DNA from: Lentisphaerae bacterium GWF2_50_93
Lineage (GTDB): Bacteria > Verrucomicrobiota > Lentisphaeria > Victivallales > GWF2-50-93
Reading direction: 5' to 3'
Assembly: GCA_001804815.1 (NCBI GenBank)
Contig: MHBI01000065.1
Coordinates: 27,337-91,336 of the forward strand
Length of the DNA stretch: 64,000 bases
Below the pieces are notes generated by a model. That model saw only the letters and a list, made by a program, of their open reading frames with translations. It was not told the DNA's origin and ran no database searches. A program made the position numbers and the translations under genes. Each line of letters begins with the position of its first letter. The stretch's first letter is position 1. Below, piece after piece: positions 55,399 through 64,000 of the stretch.

Positions 55399-56160
55399 AT
55401 GAAGACGTTGAAGGAACTTATTGCTGAAAAGAAATCCGTGTTCGGGATATTTTCGAAGACAAACGATCCGATGTTCATCGAGATAATGGGCAAGGCTGGA
55501 ATTGATTTCGTGATCCTCGACTGTGAGCACGGACCGAACTCCCCAAGGGAAGTTCTTCCGCTTGTTCTTGCGGCGAAGGCTTCGGGCCTGAATGCGGTGG
55601 TCCGTGTCGGAAGCTCTTCCGTAATTGAGATCCAGAGGATGCTTGATCTTGGGATATCCGGCGTACAGGTTCCGCAGGTGCAGAATGAGGCTGATGCCAG
55701 GGGAGTCGTCAAATCTGCGAAGTTCGCACCACTCGGGGGCAGGGGGGTCTGCTGCAACGTGCGCGCCGCCGACTATTCATTGAAAAAGAGGCAGGAATAT
55801 TTCAGCGGGCAGAACAGTGATGTCGCCGTGATAGTGCATATAGAGGGGAAAGAGGGGTTCGATAATTTGGACTCGATGATGGATGTCGACGGAATTGACA
55901 TTTTTTTCATAGGCCCGAACGATCTCGCCCAGTCCTTGGGATGTCCGGGTGTGAGCCACAAGAAAGTGCAGGACACGGTAAATGAGATTATAGCAAAATG
56001 CCGGAAGAAAGGCAAGCATGTGGGCATCTATGCGGACAACGTCCAAAGCGCGGTGAAATACAAGGAAATGGGTGTCAGTTATGTAGCATGTTCAACCGAT
56101 GTCGGCATATTCGCCAGGGGATGCTCGGAAATGGCGAAGGGATTTGGAGGCCACGGTTGA
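55399..56160 (+). CDS. HpcH/HpaI-family aldolase
   Basis: 253 residues, a normal length for class II 2-keto-3-deoxy-sugar-acid or HpaI aldolases. Motifs: GIDFVILDCEHGP, VRVGSSSVIEIQRMLDLGISGVQVPQV, the metal ligands in VHIEG and GPNDLAQSLG, and AYA-like GIYADNVQSA. It would split a 2-keto-3-deoxy sugar acid to pyruvate and an aldehyde, the final step of uronate or sugar-acid breakdown. GAGGTGA precedes the ATG. It faces the AraC-type regulator, which is convergent. Confidence 0.88.
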   Translation: MKTLKELIAEKKSVFGIFSKTNDPMFIEIMGKAGIDFVILDCEHGPNSPREVLPLVLAAKASGLNAVVRVGSSSVIEIQRMLDLGISGVQVPQVQNEADARGVVKSAKFAPLGGRGVCCNVRAADYSLKKRQEYFSGQNSDVAVIVHIEGKEGFDNLDSMMDVDGIDIFFIGPNDLAQSLGCPGVSHKKVQDTVNEIIAKCRKKGKHVGIYADNVQSAVKYKEMGVSYVACSTDVGIFARGCSEMAKGFGGHG

Positions 56161-56207
56161 ACGGAAGCCGAAATTAGAGTAAAAAACAATTAGGAAAACC
56201 TGCAGGA

Positions 56208-57083
56208 TCAAGTTGGACATATATTTATTTTGAGATAAAGGGAACGGAATTTCTTTGGTGACAGGCCGGTCTGCCTTTTAAACTGCCTCGAGAAGTAATT
56301 ACTGTCGGAGAATCCCGACCTGTATGCCACCTCTGAAACTGTCGCGTCTGGGGCTACAAGAAGTTCAGATGCTTTTTGGATTTTGAATTTCTGTGCGTAA
56401 AGTCCGGGAGTTGATCCGGTAGCCCTCTTGAAAGTCCTTATCAGGGTGCATGGCGACATGTTGAATTTCTTTGCGATGGCATTAAGGCTGAATCTTTCCA
56501 GGTATGTTGATTCAATATGGTTGACAATACGTCCTATGTTGAAGAGCGCCCTGGTGTCAGGATTAAGATTAGTCTCATAGCTTCGCGATATGAACCCAAT
56601 CAACTGCATCAGGTATGATACAGCCATGAAAATTCTTCCCGGCCTGACGGACCACAGTTCTGACTTGATGTTATTAACAAGTTTTTCAGCGAAGGAAAGA
56701 TCGGCAATATTCAGATTCAGCCTGCCGTTGAACCTGCCACTGTTGCGCAGGTCCGGTTCAAGTTCAAATATGGCCTTGTATCCGGGGAGCTCTCCGATGT
56801 CATTCAGGGGTATTCCAATCTTCCTCGGGAAATACATTATGTTTGCGAGTTTAAGATTTACCGGATTGCTGTATCCGTGGACGTATCCGGGCTTTATATA
56901 AAATATATCCCCTGCCTTTATAGAGTAGTTAAGATTTGCGGTGCAGTGTGTACCGCTTCCGCGCAAAACCACGACAAGTTCGCTAAAATCGTGCTTGTGA
57001 AGTTCTATAGGAGACTGTACGAGTGTGATTATCTTTATAGGAAATTCACCCTCTTCAAAAGATTTCAGATTCTTTATTTTCAT
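56208..57083 (-). CDS. AraC-family regulator with cupin domain
   Basis: 291 residues. The N-terminal cupin (about 15-95: PIELHKHDFSELVVVLRGSGTH, KAGDIFYIKPGYVHGY) binds the effector. The C-terminal double helix-turn-helix (about 190-285) contains FSLNAIAKKFNMSPCTLIRTFKRATGSTP and TVSEVAYRSGFSDSNYFSRQFKRQTGLSP. It is divergent from a prepilin gene and the 925-residue hydrolase, which are the likely targets. Confidence 0.92.
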   Translation of the reverse strand: MKIKNLKSFEEGEFPIKIITLVQSPIELHKHDFSELVVVLRGSGTHCTANLNYSIKAGDIFYIKPGYVHGYSNPVNLKLANIMYFPRKIGIPLNDIGELPGYKAIFELEPDLRNSGRFNGRLNLNIADLSFAEKLVNNIKSELWSVRPGRIFMAVSYLMQLIGFISRSYETNLNPDTRALFNIGRIVNHIESTYLERFSLNAIAKKFNMSPCTLIRTFKRATGSTPGLYAQKFKIQKASELLVAPDATVSEVAYRSGFSDSNYFSRQFKRQTGLSPKKFRSLYLKINICPT

Positions 57084-57215
57084 AGTGTCACGTCCAGCTT
57101 GTTACCCTGAATATTGCTGGAAGGGATATGGATTTCAAGGAAATATGATAATATAGTCCATGTTTTTGCCGATTTAATCAAGGAATATAGAGGGTTGCTG
57201 TTATATAATAGAGAT

Positions 57216-57890
57216 ATGATGAACAGGAAAACATTCACATTGATAGAGCTTCTGGTCGTAATTGCGATCATCGCAATTCTCGCGGCCATGCTTCTTCCGG
57301 CCCTGGGCATGGCAAAGAAGACGGCCCTGAAGATTTCATGTTTTAATAATTTGAAACAGATCGGTTTGGGATTCGCAAGTTACTCGGTAGACTATGACGG
57401 ATTTATTCCACCGGCAAGAAACTACAAAGTTCCAATGATCAACGATAAATATGCTGACAGAAGCGTGACGCTGTGTCCAAGCATACAGCATCAGATTACA
57501 GGAAATAGCTGGAGTTACAATCCGGTTATAAATGAGAGGGACGTGGAACCCTACACAGCGAAGCATTTCAAAACAGTGGTGTACGATCCGAACAAACCAT
57601 GGGGCTATGATCATGAGTGGTCATGGATAAATCCAGGATCCTGCGACAAGCCGTCAACAGTGGTCAATTTCGCTGATAGCGGCATATCTTTCAGTTCGGG
57701 TTCATGGGTGCATGGCGAAGAGATCTGGGGAACAACCCCTAGGAAAGACGGAGAGGGAAATCCAATGACAGGTGGCTTCGAAAATAGCTATGAAGGAAGA
57801 GCCTACAGGCACAACAAGGCATCTCCCGCGCTTTATTTTGACTTCCACGTGGATTCCACCAATTTCCCATTTAAAAGTTGTCATCAATAG
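57216..57890 (+). CDS. Prepilin-type protein, DUF1559-like
   Basis: 224 residues from the ATG at 57216; the longer frame from 57114 lacks a ribosome site and would bury the signal. The class III signal is [15 protein letters not shown], followed by the hydrophobic helix, [14 protein letters not shown] and a C-terminal [13 protein letters not shown], which is a degenerate H-x-DG region. The C-terminal half has [12 protein letters not shown] and VVNFADSG like its relatives. It lies between the AraC gene (divergent) and the 925-residue hydrolase (30 bp downstream). Confidence 0.88.
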   Translation: MMNRKTFTLIELLVVIAIIAILAAMLLPALGMAKKTALKISCFNNLKQIGLGFASYSVDYDGFIPPARNYKVPMINDKYADRSVTLCPSIQHQITGNSWSYNPVINERDVEPYTAKHFKTVVYDPNKPWGYDHEWSWINPGSCDKPSTVVNFADSGISFSSGSWVHGEEIWGTTPRKDGEGNPMTGGFENSYEGRAYRHNKASPALYFDFHVDSTNFPFKSCHQ

Positions 57891-57920
57891 ACCATTTTAT
57901 TTAGAACAGGATAATGAGAT

Positions 57921-60698
57921 ATGAAAACACTGTTATCTGGTGATAACGGCATGAAATTATCAATTGCCTTGGCGGTCACATTTTTCCTAGTGTCCTGCGA
58001 TACCTGCATATCACAGGAAAATACGGAGTCAGGAAAGGAATACGGAATTGAAAAGATTGCCGGCAATTCGACGCAGCCGGAAGTTTTTCTCTGGTGGGAG
58101 GCGGAAAATCCACTTGCCCATAATTTCCCCGCTACCGAGGCGTTCGCGCCGGCGTCGCCAAAGGAAAAAGAAATGCTCTCGAACGGCAAATGGCTGCAGA
58201 CCGATAAGGGAGCTAACGTCACGGCCTCGTGGCAGGTGGAATTGCCTCAAGGTGGCGAATATGATCTCTGGGTCAGAAAATTCTGGCAGCATGGTCCATT
58301 TTATTGGCGCTTCAACGATGGAGAAGAACGTTTATGCGGACGCAACTGCGGATTGTCGGATTCAGTTGACATGCGCCAGTTCGTCTGCGCGAACTGGGTA
58401 AACCTCGGAAAAATTGATCTGAAAAAGGGCAAAAACACCTTGTCAATCAAGGCGACTTCGGACACGACAGCGATAGGATTCGACTGCTGGCTACTTACAA
58501 ACCGCGAATTCGCCCCTAACGGTGCGATGAAACCTGGAGAAAAATACAATCGCTCCGAACCGGGATGGTTCGCGTTTGAGCCAGACAGGGATGTATTTTC
58601 AGGAGACGCCCTGCTAGACCTCAGGGGGATGAATCAAAAATATGCGGGCGCTGACGGTTTTGTCCGTGGCGACGGGGATAGTTTCATTTTTGAGAAAAGC
58701 GGCGAAAAAGTCAAGTTCTGGGCTGTGAACGCCATTGTCGGCAGCGAAAAGAACGCGGTCGACCACCTCGCGCGTGAACTAGCCAAAAGAGGAGTGAACA
58801 TGGTGCGCATACATTCCGGCATTTCCGATGCTTCTTCTCCAGATCCGTCCGCCGTCGACATGAAATATCTTGACAATATCCATTATTTTGTGGCAGCGAT
58901 GGCAAAGCAAGGAATCTACACGAAAATAAGTTTTTTCTTCCCCTTGTGGTTTTCCGTTGATGAAAACTGGAAAATACCAGGATACAACAAAGCTGACAAG
59001 GACAAAAGGCATCCGATGTCGCTTTTATTTTTCCATCCCAGGATGCAGGAGATATACAAGAACTGGGCTAAGATCATGCTAACGACAAAAAACCCTTACA
59101 CGGGAAAAAACCTTGGAGAGGATCCGGCCTTGGCTATACTTGAGACTGTAAACGAAGATGGAATGTTCTTTTGGACTTTTCATGCATATAAAAATCCGTC
59201 AGCTGAAAGCATGATCTATCTTGAAAAGCTTTTCGGCCAATGGGCTTCTAAAAAACATGGTTCGGTGGAAAAAGCCATTGCCGAATGGGGCTCCGAGAAG
59301 AGACCTGCAAGGCCGGATACCCCGCAGGAAGGACGTTTGAGCTTCTACGACAACGCCGGATTAATGGGCGGATTCGACTGGGCCAGACTACAGCGCAACG
59401 AGAAGAGAATACACGATCAGGTGCAGTTCCTCACAGAACATCAGAAGAATTTCTATACGGACATGAAAAATTATTTTAAGACAGAACTCGGTTATAAAGG
59501 ACTTGTCTCGGCGTCCAACTGGCAGACGGTGGACAACAGTACGCTAGGTGCTCTTGAAGAATACACCTACACCGGATGCGATGTCATGGACAGGCACGCA
59601 TATTTCAGTTCCGAGCATAAAGGTGAAGGAGCGTCCTGGTCTGTCCGGAAAGGGCACGAATATTCCGACCGCTCAGGTCTTCTCGAAGCAGACAGCATAA
59701 CAAAGGGAATCCAATATGGAGTCCTGCCGCAGATTGTTTCCGAGTACAATTATCCCATGCCCAACCGATTCCGGGCGGAGGGTGTTTTTCTCGCTGCCGT
59801 CTATGGAAGCCTCTCCGGAACCGACGGTTTCTTATTTTTCAGGATTGAATCGAACAACTGGGCTGGGACGAACAGTAAATTCCCCGTGTATACACCAGTG
59901 GTTCTCGGCCAGTTCCCGGCTTTGTCCTTCATCTATAGACGTGGTCTCCTGAAAGAAGGGCCTGTCGTGGCCGACTGGCTGGTTAGTCTCAAGGATTTAT
60001 ATGAGCTGAAGGGAACCCCGGCGGCACAGGAGGCCGCGCTCGATGATTTCAGGAAAAAGGATATTCCGCCGGGAAAGATGGAGACAAGCCAGAAAACTCT
60101 CGCGTTCGATCCTCTCTCATACTATGTCGGCCGCATCAAACTTGGATTTTCCCCGGATATCAACAAATCAGAGATGATGAATATTTCGGAATACATATCC
60201 AAGCAGGAGAAGACGGTAAAGAGTGCGACAGGGGAAATCGAGCTTGACTGGGGGAAAGGACTGTGCCTTATTGATGCACCACAGGCCCAGGGCGCATGCG
60301 GATTCCTCAAAAATGCGGGAAGTATAAGGCTAAAAGATATCACGCTTGAGATAAGAAACGAATACGCCACGGCCGTCGCCATCTCACTTGACGGCAAAAA
60401 ACTCTCTGAATCTTCGAAAATTCTGCTTCAAGTGATGACCGAAGACCGTAATTACGGATGGAAAACGTCTGGAGAAAAGAGGAAGACCATATTGGACTTC
60501 GGGCAGGCACCCATAATCGTGAAGGATATTGAAGGGAAAATATCAATCAGGCATTCAAACTCGGGTAAAATGAAAATCACCTCCCTCGACATGAACGGAT
60601 ACGCGAAAAAGGAAATATCCTCGTCATCAGACACGGAAATTGTTCTTTTTCTAGAAAAAAATGTCATTTATTATATGATATCGAAAGATAATAAGTGA
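57921..60698 (+). CDS. Exported clan-A-like glycoside hydrolase with N-terminal CBM, probable lipoprotein
   Basis: 925 residues. The signal peptide ends FFLVSC, a fair lipobox; an alternative start is at 57951. Residues about 55-195 are a CBM-like sandwich (WWEAENPLAHNFP, GGEYDLWVRKFW). The TIM barrel begins near 270 with the acid/base candidate Glu412 in LETVNEDG and the nucleophile candidate Glu608 in IVSEYNYP; both lie where clan GH-A enzymes have them. The C-terminal 200 residues are strand-rich. The exact family and sugar cannot be read. Coupled with the prepilin and AraC genes. Confidence 0.85.
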   Translation: MKTLLSGDNGMKLSIALAVTFFLVSCDTCISQENTESGKEYGIEKIAGNSTQPEVFLWWEAENPLAHNFPATEAFAPASPKEKEMLSNGKWLQTDKGANVTASWQVELPQGGEYDLWVRKFWQHGPFYWRFNDGEERLCGRNCGLSDSVDMRQFVCANWVNLGKIDLKKGKNTLSIKATSDTTAIGFDCWLLTNREFAPNGAMKPGEKYNRSEPGWFAFEPDRDVFSGDALLDLRGMNQKYAGADGFVRGDGDSFIFEKSGEKVKFWAVNAIVGSEKNAVDHLARELAKRGVNMVRIHSGISDASSPDPSAVDMKYLDNIHYFVAAMAKQGIYTKISFFFPLWFSVDENWKIPGYNKADKDKRHPMSLLFFHPRMQEIYKNWAKIMLTTKNPYTGKNLGEDPALAILETVNEDGMFFWTFHAYKNPSAESMIYLEKLFGQWASKKHGSVEKAIAEWGSEKRPARPDTPQEGRLSFYDNAGLMGGFDWARLQRNEKRIHDQVQFLTEHQKNFYTDMKNYFKTELGYKGLVSASNWQTVDNSTLGALEEYTYTGCDVMDRHAYFSSEHKGEGASWSVRKGHEYSDRSGLLEADSITKGIQYGVLPQIVSEYNYPMPNRFRAEGVFLAAVYGSLSGTDGFLFFRIESNNWAGTNSKFPVYTPVVLGQFPALSFIYRRGLLKEGPVVADWLVSLKDLYELKGTPAAQEAALDDFRKKDIPPGKMETSQKTLAFDPLSYYVGRIKLGFSPDINKSEMMNISEYISKQEKTVKSATGEIELDWGKGLCLIDAPQAQGACGFLKNAGSIRLKDITLEIRNEYATAVAISLDGKKLSESSKILLQVMTEDRNYGWKTSGEKRKTILDFGQAPIIVKDIEGKISIRHSNSGKMKITSLDMNGYAKKEISSSSDTEIVLFLEKNVIYYMISKDNK

Positions 60699-60786
60699 AA
60701 GATCTTTTCAAATATTTCCCGCAAGCTTCTGATTTTAGAGGCATGGTGGGGTTCCGCGTTTTCAGGGTAGAGGAATATTTAAAAAA

Positions 60787-62064
60787 ATGAAAAATAAAGC
60801 ATATGACGTGATTGTGGTCGGTGGCGGGACGGCTGGCGTGGTCGCGGCGATACAGGCGGGACGTGCCGGCGCTAAGACGCTTCTCGTTGAAAAGTGCGGG
60901 ATGCTTGGCGGGACAATCACGATGGGCGCCGTGAATTTCCCAAGCGTCTTCTTTGCCTGGGGAAGACAGGTTATATCCGGAATCGGCTGGGAGCTTGTCG
61001 TCAAGACAATCAAGGAAGAAGGGAAATGTCCGCCGGAGCCTGCGAATTACGCAAGCCTTTCAAAGCAGCACAGCATCACGGTGAATCCAGCGTTATATGC
61101 GATGATCTGCGATCAGGAAATGGTATCCGCAGGTGTTGAAATCCTTTTTCATTCCATGCTCGCAGAAGCAAGGCAGGTACGAAACCGCTGGAAACTCACG
61201 CTCTGCGCAAAGGAAGGTCTTCTTAATGTCTCTTCAAAGGTGCTGATTGACTGTACTGGAGATGCCAATGCGGTGCAGCTCGCCGGATTCAAGGTGCTTA
61301 AACAGCCTGTGCTCCAGCCTGCGACTTATGTATTTCTAATGAATGGATATGATGCTGGTAAGCTGGATCATGAAGCCCTGCGTTCTGCATATATAAAAGA
61401 AATACACGAAGGATTCTTCAAGGATTCCGAGTTTGGATGGAGTGGTGAAAAGCTGGGTGACAGGCTGATCAGGCTCCTCTATAGTCACGGTGTGAATGCC
61501 ATTCATGTCTGCGGTTTTGATGCTACAGGCAGCAAGGGAAAGAGCGATCTTGAACTTGCCGGACGCGCCCTGATCCTGAAGATCTACCGCTGGCTCAGGA
61601 AACAGCCCGGCCTTGAAAAGCTTGAAATAGAATTCATTGCACCGGAATGCGGTGTCAGGGAAACTGCCGTCATCGACGGTAAATCCCATATAACCATTCA
61701 GGACTATGAGAGTGGACGCCTCTGGCCGGATGCCGTCTGCTACTGCTTCTATCCGGTTGACGTGCATACTTCTGAAGGGAAGGGACTCATATTCCGTCAT
61801 CTCAAGGAAGGAGTTGTGCCGACGATTCCGCGCGGAGCCATGCTTCCGAAAGACAGCAGTTTCCTGATTGCTGCGGGACGGCATATTTCCGGTGACAGGG
61901 AAGCGCATTCTGCATATCGGGTTGAGGCTTCCTGCATGGCGATGGGGCAGGCTGCCGGTGCGATGGCTGCGATTTCCGCAAAAAGGAATATGGATCCAGA
62001 ACAGCTTCCTCTTGCCGACATACACGCACTCCTTGAAAAGCATGGGGCAATAATACCGCGATAA
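60787..62064 (+). CDS. FAD-dependent oxidoreductase (FAD_oxidored type)
   Basis: 425 residues, no signal peptide. The FAD fingerprint is VVGGGTAGVVAAIQAGRAGAK near the N-terminus, then CGMLGGTITMGAVNFPS and the late GDREAHSAYRVEASCMAMGQAAGAMAAI. It is the compact form of the family without the extra sandwich of the 615-residue homologue in this window. The likely substrate is a sugar derivative; not known. It lies 88 bp after the hydrolase gene and may share its transcript. Confidence 0.87.
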   Translation: MKNKAYDVIVVGGGTAGVVAAIQAGRAGAKTLLVEKCGMLGGTITMGAVNFPSVFFAWGRQVISGIGWELVVKTIKEEGKCPPEPANYASLSKQHSITVNPALYAMICDQEMVSAGVEILFHSMLAEARQVRNRWKLTLCAKEGLLNVSSKVLIDCTGDANAVQLAGFKVLKQPVLQPATYVFLMNGYDAGKLDHEALRSAYIKEIHEGFFKDSEFGWSGEKLGDRLIRLLYSHGVNAIHVCGFDATGSKGKSDLELAGRALILKIYRWLRKQPGLEKLEIEFIAPECGVRETAVIDGKSHITIQDYESGRLWPDAVCYCFYPVDVHTSEGKGLIFRHLKEGVVPTIPRGAMLPKDSSFLIAAGRHISGDREAHSAYRVEASCMAMGQAAGAMAAISAKRNMDPEQLPLADIHALLEKHGAIIPR

Positions 62065-62093
62065 GAAATATTCAATAATCTTATCTTTTCCTA

Positions 62094-62133
62094 TTGACAT
62101 TATATTATATTGGTAATACAATACAATATAATA
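62094..62133 (+). promoter_or_regulatory. Sigma-70-type promoter with overlapping inverted repeat
   Basis: TTGACA (62094-62099), 17-base spacer, TACAAT (62117-62122). Ten-base arms TATTATATTG (62103-62112) and CAATATAATA (62124-62133) surround the -10 box and may be an operator. Confidence 0.65.
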
Positions 62134-62161
62134 AAAATCACTGAATAGGAATAACGCCAAT

Positions 62162-64000
62162 ATGAAAAAGATCCTGTCAATGCTAGCCATTATCCTCTCC
62201 ATCACAATTTACGGGGAGAATATTTCAGTAGGGGATTTCGAGAAAGGGGATAACGGGTTCAGCGGTATTTCCATCGACAATACTGCCGGCAGGGAAAGTT
62301 CATCTTCCGCAAAACTCGTCAACAAGGACCAGAAATGGATTACCGCCTCCAAGGAGTTTTCTCTTGATCGTGAACTCAAATCCATCTCCTTCTGGATAAA
62401 AAGTCCTGATGTGGACAGGATTGCTGTGAGGATTGTTGATTCTACGGGACAATGTTTTCAGCCAAGGGCTTCATTCAAGGCCGATGGAAGCTGGCAGGAG
62501 ATTAAAGTAAAAGAGTTTACCGGAGCTGAAATTTTCGGTGGCGCCGGAGACAAGAAAATTCATAATCCGATAAAGAAGCTTGAATTCATCTTGGAGGTGA
62601 AAGGAACTGTCTGGGTTGACGACATAGAGGCTGATCTTTCCAATGATCTGCTTCCTGAAGCCGCGGAAAGGAAGAAGCTCCTTGGATCGGCGAAGGCTCT
62701 GACAATTGGAAATTTTGAGATGGACAATGACGGATTTTCAGAAGGGATTTCTTTTGTATCAGGAGAGGGAAGGAATGGCGGAGGGGCGGCGAAATTGGAA
62801 AATAAGAATCAGAAATGGGTCGAATCTGCGAAGGATCTTGCGAGTCTGATAAAAAATGATTTTCTGGAGCTCTCTTTCTGGGTGAAATCTTCAGATGCCG
62901 GAAGCATCGCGGTAAGGTTCAAGGATTCGACGGACCAGTCGTTCCAGCAGCGGTTCAAGTTTGAAGCGGATGGAAAATGGCATCAGGTTGTAGTCGGGAA
63001 ATTTGACAAGGGGGAATCATGGGGAGGGGCGAAGGACAGGGCATGGCATCCTCCGGCGAAGGAAATAAGGTTTATTTTGGAGAAGAAGGGTTCGGTTCTG
63101 ATTGACGATGTCGAGGCGAAGCTGGATCCGAGGAAGATAGTCCAGGGTCTGAAGATATTTCCCGGGGCGCCGTCTAATGTGTTCGTTGCGGGTCAGAAGA
63201 TAGCCATTTCAGTCGAGACCAAGGGTGACATGCTGGAGTGTGTCGCAACAGATTTCTGGGGAAAGGAAGTTTTCAAGGAGACGGTGAAGGTTGTGGACAA
63301 TGCCGCCGTGATTTGTCCTCCGTCGAAGAATGGTTATTTCCTCCTGTCAGTGGAATCCAGGAGGGAGGACGGTTCAAAGGTCGGTAATAAATATGCGAGC
63401 TACGCGGTAATACCGGAAGTGAAAGTAGAGGACAAGGAAAAGAGTCCTTTTGGCGCGATGACGCATTTTTCCCAGAAGATGCCGTTGGAAGTGCTGCCGG
63501 TGCTTGCCAAGGCGGGAATCACCACGATCAGGGATGAGATATACTGGGGTTCCGTAGAGAGGGAGAAGGGGAAATATGTGTTTCCCGGATACGGGGAGTC
63601 CTTCATGAAGGAATGCAAGGCCAATGAGATTGAGACCCTCGTTGAAATGACCTTCGAGAACAAATTGTATGACAATGGAAATACGCCATGTACTCCAGAA
63701 GGATACAAGGGTTATGCCGACTACGGTGCTGCAATTGCCGAAAAGTTCGGCAGCCAGGTTAAATGGCTTGAGATATGGAACGAATACAATGGTTCATTCT
63801 GTCACGGGCCTGCAAAAGAGGATCGTCCGAAATATTATACTGAAATGCTTAAAGTCTCATACGAGACAATCAAGAAGGCGCGTCCGGACATCAAGGTCCT
63901 GGGAGGTGCCGTCGTCCTGGTGCCCATGCCGTTCTTTGAGAAGCTTTTCAAAAACGGGGCTTTGAGCTACATGGACGGAGTGGTCATCCATCCTTATCGA
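62162..64000 (+). CDS. Exported clan-A-like glycoside hydrolase, 3' end cut off
   Basis: 613 codons are visible and the frame is open to the window end. The signal peptide is MKKILSMLAIILSITIYG. Two CBM-like sandwiches of the same type follow (about 20-165, GDFEKGDNGFSGISI, and about 180-330, GNFEMDNDGFSEGISF), each ending with DD(I/V)EA. A strand-rich linker domain leads to a TIM barrel near 430 (VLAKAGITTIRDEIYWGSVEREKG), with an acid/base candidate in LEIWNEYN (the NE pair), as in GH39 or GH5-like enzymes. The nucleophile would be beyond the window. An AGGA site is about 13 bases before the ATG. Confidence 0.8.
   Translation, partial: MKKILSMLAIILSITIYGENISVGDFEKGDNGFSGISIDNTAGRESSSSAKLVNKDQKWITASKEFSLDRELKSISFWIKSPDVDRIAVRIVDSTGQCFQPRASFKADGSWQEIKVKEFTGAEIFGGAGDKKIHNPIKKLEFILEVKGTVWVDDIEADLSNDLLPEAAERKKLLGSAKALTIGNFEMDNDGFSEGISFVSGEGRNGGGAAKLENKNQKWVESAKDLASLIKNDFLELSFWVKSSDAGSIAVRFKDSTDQSFQQRFKFEADGKWHQVVVGKFDKGESWGGAKDRAWHPPAKEIRFILEKKGSVLIDDVEAKLDPRKIVQGLKIFPGAPSNVFVAGQKIAISVETKGDMLECVATDFWGKEVFKETVKVVDNAAVICPPSKNGYFLLSVESRREDGSKVGNKYASYAVIPEVKVEDKEKSPFGAMTHFSQKMPLEVLPVLAKAGITTIRDEIYWGSVEREKGKYVFPGYGESFMKECKANEIETLVEMTFENKLYDNGNTPCTPEGYKGYADYGAAIAEKFGSQVKWLEIWNEYNGSFCHGPAKEDRPKYYTEMLKVSYETIKKARPDIKVLGGAVVLVPMPFFEKLFKNGALSYMDGVVIHPYR

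Noticed and set aside
57114..57215. N-terminal extension of the third prepilin
   Set aside because: It would precede the class III signal by 34 residues and overlaps the promoter region of the AraC gene.
61336..62205. 289-codon minus-strand ORF opposite the second FAD oxidoreductase
   Set aside because: It covers conserved FAD-binding sequence on the other strand and crosses the promoter of the last gene.

Overview
The window looks like a chromosome segment of a Lentisphaerota/Kiritimatiellota-type (PVC superphylum) bacterium. This is an inference from gene content. There are several DUF1559-like prepilins with the [13 protein letters not shown] signature, many secreted glycan-active proteins in small sets beside their own GntR/LacI, IclR or AraC regulators, tandem SPFH proteins, and an abundance of palindromic repeats. 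I see no rRNA, tRNA or CRISPR array.

Layout. 1-8.9 kb: end of a Nif3-like gene, a 2-hydroxyacid dehydrogenase, two membrane or membrane-anchored proteins, and the cluster gapA / pgk-tpiA-secG on the minus strand. 9.1-10.2 kb: a parvulin-like foldase. 10.3-16.3 kb: a minus-strand operon of three SPFH (HflK/HflC-like) proteins and a heavy-metal P-type ATPase. 16.6-17.6 kb: a Ser/Thr kinase with an N-terminal zinc ribbon. 18-24 kb: a riboflavin operon headed by an FMN riboswitch and its terminator (ribBA-ribH-nusB-ftsY-C39-like peptidase-ribD). 24-28 kb: a UgpC/MalK-type ABC ATPase, a fused PabB-PabC-like enzyme, and a REP-associated tyrosine transposase (RAYT). 28.4-32.4 kb: two exported proteins and one cytoplasmic protein of unknown role. 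32.6-64 kb: a long catabolic region with unfamiliar large enzymes, beta-helix and glycoside-hydrolase-like proteins, two FAD_oxidored proteins, an esterase, a polysaccharide deacetylase, an HpaI-type aldolase, three prepilins, two IclR, one GntR-LacI and one AraC regulator. The last gene runs off the end.

Two layers lie over the genes. (1) A family of REP elements with a GTAG (once GGAG) foot, mostly as inverted pairs of about 55-95 bp, sits at or within a few bases of stop codons. The matching kind of transposase is encoded at 27.4-28.0 kb, between imperfect inverted repeats. Further palindromic families (a TTGTTYGTAGT hairpin, a nested 270-bp element at 25.25-25.52 kb, a 155-bp element at 38.72-38.87 kb) are also present. 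(2) A short near-palindrome close to TTGCGAAnTYCGCAA recurs about 19 times, mostly inside genes and in more than one codon frame, which suggests a DNA-level signal.

The catabolic genes read as a system for taking apart complex glycans. Exported CBM, beta-helix and clan-A-like enzymes cut outside the cytoplasm. Cytoplasmic FAD-dependent and aldolase enzymes process products. Local regulators, several with clear palindromic operators at their own promoters, control each block. The prepilins always lie next to a regulator and a hydrolase; their role is unknown.
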